From Oscillospiraceae bacterium (GTDB lineage: Bacteria > Bacillota > Clostridia > Oscillospirales > Oscillospiraceae), in the NCBI GenBank assembly GCA_017436035.1, contig JAFSDV010000018.1, positions 1 through 37,666 of the forward strand: DNA of 37,666 nt, written 5' to 3'. Within the stretch, counting starts at the first letter, position 1. Every line of letters begins with the position of its first letter. The notes below the pieces were generated by a model. It saw only the letters and a list, made by a program, of their open reading frames with translations. It searched no databases and was not told where the DNA came from. Positions 31,848-37,666 of the stretch are shown in pieces. A program made the position numbers and the translations under genes.

Positions 31848-32801
31848 TCACTTGTCAAGTTGATATAAATAATCGTTATACGTGTAATAATCTTTATTTT
31901 GCGAACTGTATTCATCGCAATTGTCCGCAACACTTTTTACTTTTTCATATATCTTATATGCTTCACTGTTATCAAACAAATTGCACATATCTTCTTTTGA
32001 ATTAATGGTTAAACCTTTTGTGCAAAAAAGTTTCCCCGGCTCATTTCCGTAAGGACACATATTCCCGTGTCGGCAAGTCATACAACATTTCAGCAATACA
32101 CCGTCAGGCAACTGTTTTTGCACATTAGCGAAAGCATCCACCCATAAATAATCTTTACCTTGTCCCCAAAGTTGTTCACCGTTATATTTTACGCCAACAC
32201 TGACGGTAGGGCCTTTTTCAAGTTTTCCCTGAAAATATGTATCTTCTTCGTGATATACAATGTGTATTTCTGTTTCTTCCTCACCTGCAGGAGTAATTAG
32301 GTATCCTTTATGAATATATTGTTTATGTAACTCATACCAAGCTTTTTTGCAATATTCATCCCATTCAACAAAAACTTCATCAAAAGCAAATGTTACAAAA
32401 AAACAAGTTTGAGCGCAGGTACTTAATTCTACGTAAGTTTTCTTTTCTTTCTTACAGATATCAATGCAATTTATAGTAATACCATTTTTTATTTCATTCA
32501 AAAAATGTTTTTCGGCTTCTTTTCCATTATAAATTATTTGAAGCTCGTTCGTGTACCAATTTCCGTCATCATCCACCTGATATGCTCGCATTGGCTCAAA
32601 GGAAACAACATCAAATCCGATAAAAACAAATTCAGCAAAGTCAATTTCCATATCGCAGTTATGCGGATTCTGAACTGCATTTTCATGTATATTAAGATGC
32701 TTTGCCAAGAGAACAAGTTCGTTTTTATCGAAACGCACAAAAGAAAACTCAGCATCATGAAATTCAAACAAATCAAGTTTGTTTTCAACACGATATTTCA
32801 T
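31848..32801 (-). CDS. uncharacterised protein with C-terminal Cys cluster
   Basis: A 317-residue soluble protein of unknown family. The N-terminal part (FHDAEFSFVRFDKNELVLLAKHLNIH) looks like a beta-rich domain that recurs in the middle (GYLITPAGEEETEIHIVYHEEDTYFQG). The last third has CCMTCRHGNMCPYGNEPGKLFC (Cys-x2-Cys-x5-Cys-x10-12-Cys pattern), suggesting a zinc or iron-sulfur site, then a charged helical tail. AGGAGGG 5 bases before the ATG; own promoter and terminator. AT-rich compared with its neighbours and placed beside tRNA-fMet, so probably acquired. No function should be assigned. Confidence 0.75.
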   Translation of the reverse strand: MKYRVENKLDLFEFHDAEFSFVRFDKNELVLLAKHLNIHENAVQNPHNCDMEIDFAEFVFIGFDVVSFEPMRAYQVDDDGNWYTNELQIIYNGKEAEKHFLNEIKNGITINCIDICKKEKKTYVELSTCAQTCFFVTFAFDEVFVEWDEYCKKAWYELHKQYIHKGYLITPAGEEETEIHIVYHEEDTYFQGKLEKGPTVSVGVKYNGEQLWGQGKDYLWVDAFANVQKQLPDGVLLKCCMTCRHGNMCPYGNEPGKLFCTKGLTINSKEDMCNLFDNSEAYKIYEKVKSVADNCDEYSSQNKDYYTYNDYLYQLDK

Positions 32802-32834
32802 ATTAACCCTCCTTTCCTTTGTTTCATCGATTAT

Positions 32835-32863
32835 ATTATATCAAAATTACATTCCAACTGCAA
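32835..32863 (-). promoter_or_regulatory. promoter of the Cys-cluster protein gene
   Basis: Minus strand TTGCAG (32858-32863), 17-bp spacer, TATAAT (32835-32840), with a second overlapping TATAAT. Confidence 0.75.
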
Positions 32864-32943
32864 TATCTTTTAGTTCAAGTCCTCCCCAAAGGTCGTTTTG
32901 GGGAAATGATATCTTTTGAATTCCACTTTGAAAAATGACATAA

Positions 32944-32976
32944 AAAACCCAGAAACCGTTGTGGTTTCTGGGTTTT
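32944..32976 (-). terminator. terminator of tRNA-fMet
   Basis: Stem AACCCAGAAACC / GGTTTCTGGGTT around GTTGT with T6 on the minus strand. A smaller hairpin CCCCAAA / TTTGGGG lies at about 32884-32902. Confidence 0.85.
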
Positions 32977-33007
32977 CCGAACCGATATCTTTTTCGGTTC
33001 GCAATGT

Positions 33008-33083
33008 TGGTTGCGGAGGCAGGACTCGAACCTACGACCTCCGGGTTATGAGCCCGACGAGCTTCCAACTGCTCTACTCCGCG
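33008..33083 (-). tRNA. initiator tRNA-fMet (anticodon CAT), CCA encoded
   Basis: Seventy-six bases, acceptor CGCGGAG / CTCCGCA with the unpaired C1-A72 that marks bacterial initiator tRNA, anticodon stem TCGGG / CCCGG (three G-C pairs) with loop CTCATAA, T-arm GTTCGAGTC, encoded CCA. A perfect TTGACA-17-TATAAT promoter precedes it. Confidence 0.95.
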
Positions 33084-33120
33084 ATATTTGCTGCATGGGA
33101 CACGCCCTAAGTGCTTGGGT

Positions 33121-33149
33121 ATTATACCACGGAGAATATAGTTTGTCAA
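33121..33149 (-). promoter_or_regulatory. promoter of tRNA-fMet
   Basis: Minus strand TTGACA (33144-33149), 17-bp spacer, TATAAT (33121-33126): both hexamers match consensus exactly. Confidence 0.9.
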
Positions 33150-33204
33150 CCCCTATTTGAACGACGGATTTCGGCGGAATTTCCCATCCACTTTTTGATA
33201 AAAT

Positions 33205-33232
33205 ACACCCTGCACGGTACTGTGCAGGGTGT
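33205..33232 (-). terminator. terminator of the secreted protein gene
   Basis: Stem ACACCCTGCAC / GTGCAGGGTGT with loop GGTACT, followed on the minus strand by ATTTTATC; 29 bases after the stop. Confidence 0.85.
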
Positions 33233-33260
33233 AAAAATTCAGAAACTGCTCGATATATGC

Positions 33261-35054
33261 TTAATTTACTGCGCTGGTGGCGTTCTTCAGCGCCAACGTG
33301 GGGAGACTGGTTACCGAACCGGTAACAGAATCATATGCCCGCAGAGTCATTTGACCTTTTTTTGTTACAGCCTGTGCCAAGAGCCGTCCGTCCGTTTCCC
33401 GGAAGCAGAATGTACCTTCCTTCAGCTTCACCCAGCCGGTTGCTGCAGTGCCGTCTGTATTCAGATAGAATCTGCCGCCGTCCACATCGATCCACTTGCC
33501 ATGCACCATGAAGCCGTTCTCATCAAAGTAATACAACTGCTCATGAATGGTACGCCAGCCACGGGCGGCTTCGCCGTTGCTCAGCAGGTACTTACTGCCG
33601 GTTTCCGTATCGATCCAGCCGGTACGCATTGCGCCGGTGTCGCTGAAGAACCGCTCCTTGCCGTTGATCTCAGCCCAGCCGGTAGCAGCCGCACCGTTCT
33701 CCAGCAGGTAATATGTAACACCTTCATAGCAGAACCAGCCGGTTCTCGGTGCGCCCTCTTCATAATAATACCAGTTTCCGGACTCCAGCACCCATCCGTT
33801 CAAAACAGGGGCGTTCTGCTCCGGTTTTGCTTCCTGACCGGCTTCTCCAACCTTAAAGGAAACGCTGCACAAAGTGGCAAGCTGTCTCTTGGTCAAAATC
33901 TGACCGTTTTCCACATAATTACACAGGGCCTCAGCTGTCAGCTGGAATGTATATACACCATTTTCCAGGTTGCTGAAATCCAGCGCGTCGTTAAATCCGT
34001 CTTTATTCAGATCGTAGATCCCAATATCCTTTGACAGAGAATGGCTCAAACACTCCTGCCCGTTCTGATCAAGCACGCTGATCTGAATCGAGCCGATAGC
34101 ACTATACACGGAGGACACTTCACCTGCCAGCGAAAAGTCGCTGCCCCCGGGAAGCCCATTGGGCACAGACGCATCGGAAACTGTAATATCCTCTGTATTG
34201 AACCGCTCAGGCATTGCTTGCTCGGCAGAAATATAGCACACAACACCGCTGTCGACTACCTGATAATAGTACTGTCCCAAGGTATTCTCATACAGGGCAG
34301 TAACCAGCAGCCGCTCGCCGGGCTCTACCTGACGAACCGCGTCGATCTTGGCTTCCGCAGACTCGGGAGCACCGGGCTGGTTATACAGCACCGCCCCATC
34401 CTGCGCCTTAACATACATATAAGAAGCGTACTCTGTGCAGTTGTCCAGGTACTCTTTCTGACCGAACACAACGATACCCTCGAACTGTGTCCAGCCGCCG
34501 TAATACTCCGCAAAGGCTTCAATGGAGCAGGAAGCGGCATAGCCCGCATAGGGGCAAAGGGCAAAGCCATAGCTTTCTGTAAAGTATACCATGCCGTCCA
34601 AAATGGCATAGATCACCACTGCGTGACCGTAGCGGGAGCCGGCGGCGGTGCTGGTCTTCTGGAAGCCCACCAAAATATTGTATACATCCCGGGTTCCGTT
34701 GCGGCTGGCTGTATTCAGTGCTTCTTCAAGGGTATAATTCTCGGCAGAATACGCCTTTACCCGGTAGCCCTGATCGGTATATTCCAGATCCTTATAAAAA
34801 TCGTACTGATCATTGCCGTTTCCCATGATCGCCCACTTATTGATTCCCAAATAAGCAAGCTGATAGCTGGCAAGCAGTCCGCAGTAACCGTGCAAAGAGT
34901 CTTTGCCTGAAGCTGACAGTGCCCTGTAATAATGCTGCTGGATCTGCTTGCGCACCTGCTGAACTTTGTTGTTCGGGGCAGCGGAAGCACCCAGTGGGAG
35001 CGCAGCTACAACCAGCAGCAGGCTCAATATCAGGGCCGTAATTCGCTTGATCAA
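33261..35054 (-). CDS. secreted cysteine-protease-like protein with choline-binding-type repeats
   Basis: A 597-residue exported protein. Signal peptide 1-25 ending ASA. Residues 45-200 resemble a papain-like/C39-type fold: likely nucleophile Cys58 in HGYCGLLASYQL, His144 in RYGHAVVIYA and acid or amide residues in DGMVYFTES. Middle: an SH3-like segment (about 215-285) and a domain holding a single dockerin/EF-hand-like calcium loop (DLNKDGFNDALD). C-terminus (about 405-575): at least five tandem ~20-residue GW repeats (GWVLESGNWYYYEEG, TGWFCYEGVTYYLLENGAAA, TGWAEINGKERFFSDTGAM, and so on), the choline/glucan-binding type that anchors proteins to the cell surface. Start is TTG at 35054, 8 bases after AGGAGG. 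Substrate unknown. Confidence 0.85.
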   Translation of the reverse strand: MIKRITALILSLLLVVAALPLGASAAPNNKVQQVRKQIQQHYYRALSASGKDSLHGYCGLLASYQLAYLGINKWAIMGNGNDQYDFYKDLEYTDQGYRVKAYSAENYTLEEALNTASRNGTRDVYNILVGFQKTSTAAGSRYGHAVVIYAILDGMVYFTESYGFALCPYAGYAASCSIEAFAEYYGGWTQFEGIVVFGQKEYLDNCTEYASYMYVKAQDGAVLYNQPGAPESAEAKIDAVRQVEPGERLLVTALYENTLGQYYYQVVDSGVVCYISAEQAMPERFNTEDITVSDASVPNGLPGGSDFSLAGEVSSVYSAIGSIQISVLDQNGQECLSHSLSKDIGIYDLNKDGFNDALDFSNLENGVYTFQLTAEALCNYVENGQILTKRQLATLCSVSFKVGEAGQEAKPEQNAPVLNGWVLESGNWYYYEEGAPRTGWFCYEGVTYYLLENGAAATGWAEINGKERFFSDTGAMRTGWIDTETGSKYLLSNGEAARGWRTIHEQLYYFDENGFMVHGKWIDVDGGRFYLNTDGTAATGWVKLKEGTFCFRETDGRLLAQAVTKKGQMTLRAYDSVTGSVTSLPTLALKNATSAVN

Positions 35055-35101
35055 CTGTACTCCCTCCTAGCATAGGGCTAAAAAAGCCCAAGATTGAGAC
35101 G

Positions 35102-35130
35102 ATTATAACATCTTGTAACCAAAAAATCAA
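35102..35130 (-). promoter_or_regulatory. promoter of the secreted protein gene
   Basis: Minus strand TTGATT (35125-35130), 17-bp spacer, TATAAT (35102-35107). A GGGCTTTTTTAGCCC hairpin lies in the leader (about 35074-35089), just before the ribosome binding site. Confidence 0.75.
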
Positions 35131-35304
35131 GGTCTGTGGAAACAATAATTACATTTTGTATCTTTTTTGTCACTTTTATCCAACAATCCTCGTGAGAATC
35201 CGCCTCACAACCCCTTGTTTTTACAATTTTAACCAATAAATATACCCTGTACCGGCACTGTTTTGAAAGACAGACCGGGCAACTGTGTCACCGGTACAAG
35301 CACA

Positions 35305-35334
35305 TCGGGCGCACTGCAGAAGCAGCGCGCCCGA
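35305..35334 (-). terminator. hairpin after the DUF3786 gene
   Basis: Stem TCGGGCGC / GCGCCCGA with an inner CTGC / GCAG around AGAA; 7 bases after the DUF3786 stop. The gap from 35131 to 35304 shows no gene. Confidence 0.65.
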
Positions 35335-35341
35335 CTTTCTA

Positions 35342-35953
35342 TTACATATTGGCTTTTATGGCGGAGATTAGAATATCCCCTGCTACCACCCGGTCTTCTG
35401 CGGCAAAGGCTGCCTCAAAATTATCTGAGTACAGCACCTGGGCATTGGGCGGGAACTCCTCGTCCCCTTCCCATACAAGCAGCCGCATAGAAAACGGACC
35501 GATCAGGCAGAACTGATATCCCGCGTCACCGTGCTGCAAGGGCACAGCGCCCATTTTTTCCGCAGCCGCCCGAAACGCTGCCACCTTTGTACCAAAGGTA
35601 AACGCCGCCCGGGTCAGCACCCGACCGGTATAAGGCTTGATATACATTTCCCCCCAAGGCATTTCCCGGAAGGTCTTCCACGTTCCGCCCCAAGCCACGT
35701 CCCGACATTCCAGCAGATAGCGCAGCAGGAAGGTCTGCGTCGCCAAGGGCGGCAGCCCGCCGCCATCCAATGCCCGAATGGCATAACGGGGATGGGCGAT
35801 CCCAAAGCTCCTGCCCAGGAGCGTCACGGTAAATTCCGTGCCGTCCCACTTTACATCCGGCACTCTGGCTGTAACCTCCGCCGGATCGAGCTGTTTGAAT
35901 TTCTCTTCGTAATAAGCAAAAGGAACTTCTTCCTTATGATTCTCGATTTGCAT
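35342..35953 (-). CDS. DUF3786-domain protein
   Basis: A 203-residue cytoplasmic protein. VKWDGTEFTVTLLGRSFGIAHP, LPPLATQTFLLRYLLECRDV and TWKTFREMPWGEMYIKPYTGR are landmarks of DUF3786 proteins, which are found in anaerobes with corrinoid-dependent methyl transfer or Wood-Ljungdahl genes and have no known activity. AAGGAG 8 bases before the ATG. It follows the AcsC-AcsE fusion gene by 63 bases that contain a strong terminator, so expression is lower or partly separate. Confidence 0.85.
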   Translation of the reverse strand: MQIENHKEEVPFAYYEEKFKQLDPAEVTARVPDVKWDGTEFTVTLLGRSFGIAHPRYAIRALDGGGLPPLATQTFLLRYLLECRDVAWGGTWKTFREMPWGEMYIKPYTGRVLTRAAFTFGTKVAAFRAAAEKMGAVPLQHGDAGYQFCLIGPFSMRLLVWEGDEEFPPNAQVLYSDNFEAAFAAEDRVVAGDILISAIKANM

Positions 35954-35967
35954 AACTGCTCTCCTTG

Positions 35968-36000
35968 AAAAAACAGCCGGGAGGGACTCCCTCCCGGCTG
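35968..36000 (-). terminator. terminator between the AcsC-AcsE fusion and DUF3786 genes
   Basis: Stem CAGCCGGGAGGG / CCCTCCCGGCTG around ACT, followed by T6 on the minus strand. Confidence 0.9.
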
Positions 36001-36016
36001 CAAATGCCGTATACTC

Positions 36017-37666
36017 TTACAGATCCAGATAGGAATCGGAGTACAGAACGTTGTTCTTGAAGATGTCGCAGGACTTGATGGTCTCCATCAGACGGCGGTC
36101 GTTGGGGTTCACGATGGCAGAGGTCAGACCCTGCATCATGCACATTGCCACCAGCGTGGAGTCCATAATAGGACGGACATCCTTGGGCGCACCGTTGGAG
36201 TTGTTGGACAGACCGCCGGTAGACTTCAGACCCTTATCGGAGAACATCTTAATAGCCTCCAAAACCTCCATCTGCTTGTCCTGCATACCCTTAACCACCA
36301 AGAACAGCGGATCGAACCACAGATCGTCGGAGGTCATACCCAGGCTGAGACCTCTCTCCAGCATATTGTGGCAATGCTTCATACGCTCTTCATTGTCCTT
36401 AGCAATACCGTCAGCAGAGCAAAGCGCGATACAGATAGCATCATTGGCAGCAGCCAGGTCGATATAACCGATACGGGAGCCGGCGTCCGCAGAGTTGACG
36501 ATGGGCTTGCCGTTTTCCCGGTTGTAGACATTGATACCGGCCTCGATGGCCTTCATATTGGCAGTATCCAGTGCCAGAGGTACGTTGTTGAAGTTCTCCT
36601 GCAGCAGCTTAACTGCCCACATCATACGCTCAGGGCCGTCCTTTTCAGCAGGACCGATATTCAGGTCCAAATAGGTTGCGCCGGCAGCGATCTGCTGGGC
36701 AGCCCGTTCCAGAATGGGCTTAGGATCCCGCTCGTCCATCGCCTTGCGAATGGTAGGCGCGATACAATGGATCCGTTCGCCGATGGTAACGAAGGTTTTC
36801 GCGTCCGGGTTGTGTCCTTTGTAGGTAACACCCATATCCACAACCTCGATCTTGGGAACACGGGTCTGCAACAGCTCGTCGAAGGACAGCTCCTTCACTT
36901 CCGTCTGCGCTGCGCCTGCCTTGGCAGCCCGTTCCGCTTCTGCTGCCGCTACTGCGCTCTCGTATTCCTTATCCTTTAGGTACTTAGGCAGCTGCACTGC
37001 CTCCAAAGGACCGACCACAACATTCCAACCGGGGAGCTTTTCCTGAATCTCACCCTTCATCACGGCCACCTTGCCGGGAATGATCAGCGTGCGATTTTTA
37101 ATCTTGTTTTCAATGTCCAGCTCCTCAAAGGTCTTCTTGATCGTGGAAGAGGACAGCTTACCGGCAGCCCAAGCCGTCAGCACAGACATACCGGAGGCGT
37201 CGGTGATGATCAGATTCACCGGCGCGCCGGAGCGTTCCATTTCACCGGACACCAGGAAGTAGGTCAGCGCGAAGTCAACGGTCAGCGCGCAGGGACTATT
37301 TTCATCCGCGCCGTTGATGGGATATATCTTCGCCTCCACCTTCATAGGCTTCTGAGGATCGGTGAAAATGTTCTGCCGCAGGCCGTACAGGGGCAACGCC
37401 TGGGCATAGGTCATAGTTTCCATCACAATGATGGAAGCGTACTTTTCAGTAAACATAGCTGCATAAGCGGTCTGCAGCCGGGCATCGCCCTTAGCCAAAC
37501 GCGCAACATTGACGATGGAAGGATAGCCCATCGTCCGGTCGCCATCTTTAATGGCGGTACGGCGGGCCAAAACGGCATTTGCCAAAGTTTCCTTAGCAGT
37601 TTTGCCGGTAACATCCAGTACAAGATTCTTGTTGCCCTTGGCCTCCAGCTGCTTCACGGTGTCGTA
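36017..37666 (-). CDS. fusion of CFeSP large subunit C-terminus (AcsC) with methyl-H4folate methyltransferase (AcsE), partial
   Basis: At least 549 codons; the 5' end lies beyond the right edge because the frame is open to the last base. The first ~235 visible residues match the C-terminal barrel and cobalamin-capping part of the corrinoid iron-sulfur protein gamma subunit (LVLDVTGKTAKETLANAV, TMGYPSIVNVAR, CALTVDFALTYFLVSGE, ITDASGMSVLTAWAAGK, NRTLIIPGKVAVMKGE). An Ala/Glu-rich linker (AVAAAEAERAAKAGAA) leads to a pterin-binding TIM barrel: IGERIHCIAPTI, ATYLDLNIGPAEKDG, DTANMKAIEAGI, FDPLFLVV, GGLSNNSNGAP (catalytic Asn region) and NNVLYSDSYLDL, as in AcsE. These are usually separate genes. 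Acts in the methyl branch of the Wood-Ljungdahl pathway. Confidence 0.88.
   Translation of the reverse strand, partial: YDTVKQLEAKGNKNLVLDVTGKTAKETLANAVLARRTAIKDGDRTMGYPSIVNVARLAKGDARLQTAYAAMFTEKYASIIVMETMTYAQALPLYGLRQNIFTDPQKPMKVEAKIYPINGADENSPCALTVDFALTYFLVSGEMERSGAPVNLIITDASGMSVLTAWAAGKLSSSTIKKTFEELDIENKIKNRTLIIPGKVAVMKGEIQEKLPGWNVVVGPLEAVQLPKYLKDKEYESAVAAAEAERAAKAGAAQTEVKELSFDELLQTRVPKIEVVDMGVTYKGHNPDAKTFVTIGERIHCIAPTIRKAMDERDPKPILERAAQQIAAGATYLDLNIGPAEKDGPERMMWAVKLLQENFNNVPLALDTANMKAIEAGINVYNRENGKPIVNSADAGSRIGYIDLAAANDAICIALCSADGIAKDNEERMKHCHNMLERGLSLGMTSDDLWFDPLFLVVKGMQDKQMEVLEAIKMFSDKGLKSTGGLSNNSNGAPKDVRPIMDSTLVAMCMMQGLTSAIVNPNDRRLMETIKSCDIFKNNVLYSDSYLDL

Overview
The window looks like chromosomal DNA of a strictly anaerobic, low-oxygen Firmicute (Clostridia, probably an Oscillospirales/Ruminococcaceae-type gut organism). 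This is inferred from: AGGAGG ribosome binding sites almost everywhere, TTGACA/TATAAT promoters with 17-18 bp spacers, a T-box leader, a YerC/TrpR-like protein, a Wood-Ljungdahl protein, indolepyruvate:ferredoxin oxidoreductase, a gut-type GH2 glucuronidase and a choline-binding-repeat secreted protein. Genus cannot be fixed from sequence reading alone.

Layout. 1-1265 is a scar zone: a serine recombinase without its catalytic N-terminus, a lipoprotein gene without its signal peptide, and a ~50-codon remnant of a Y1 (HUH) transposase. 1368-3695 holds a VOC/glyoxalase protein, tRNA-Thr(GGT), an EamA exporter and an RluA pseudouridine synthase. 3759-7598 is a complete potABCD polyamine importer. 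7819-13338 is a BMP-family (nucleoside-type) ABC importer with a HIT protein at its end; a ferritin-like DUF2383-type protein is divergent from it. 14174-21804 is the most interesting part: a T-box leader precedes acyl-CoA ligase, SSS symporter, iorA, iorB, paaK and a double-ACT protein, all tightly spaced. I read the specifier as UAC (Tyr) and the antiterminator as UGGU, which fits a tRNA with discriminator A. T-boxes switch genes on when the cognate tRNA is uncharged, so this operon is best explained as tyrosine (aromatic) salvage by reductive carboxylation of exogenous arylacetates, not as amino acid degradation. 22001-26170 is nitrogen-related: a GSI-beta-like glutamine synthetase, a TrpR-like YerC protein and a polar amino acid ABC importer. 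26438-27327 is an XRE repressor plus ImmA/IrrE protease pair with two matching GTAC-N8-GTAC operators. 27426-30084 is a GH2 beta-glucuronidase and its divergent AraC regulator. 30148-30813 is a Mn-catalase/CotJC protein. 30898-32863 is an AT-richer island next to tRNA-fMet(CAT). 33261-35054 is a secreted cysteine-protease-like protein with choline-binding repeats. 35342 to the right edge is a DUF3786 protein and a partial protein in which the C-terminal half of the corrinoid iron-sulfur protein large subunit (AcsC) is fused to the methyltetrahydrofolate methyltransferase (AcsE).

Almost every gene from 1368 on is on the minus strand; exceptions are 13598-14032, 29248-30084 and 31127-31522. Many genes overlap by 4 bp (ATGA), so operon calls are firm. 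Coordinates of starts were set from visible ribosome binding sites and often differ from the longest reading frame. All functional statements rest on motif recognition by eye; no database search was possible.
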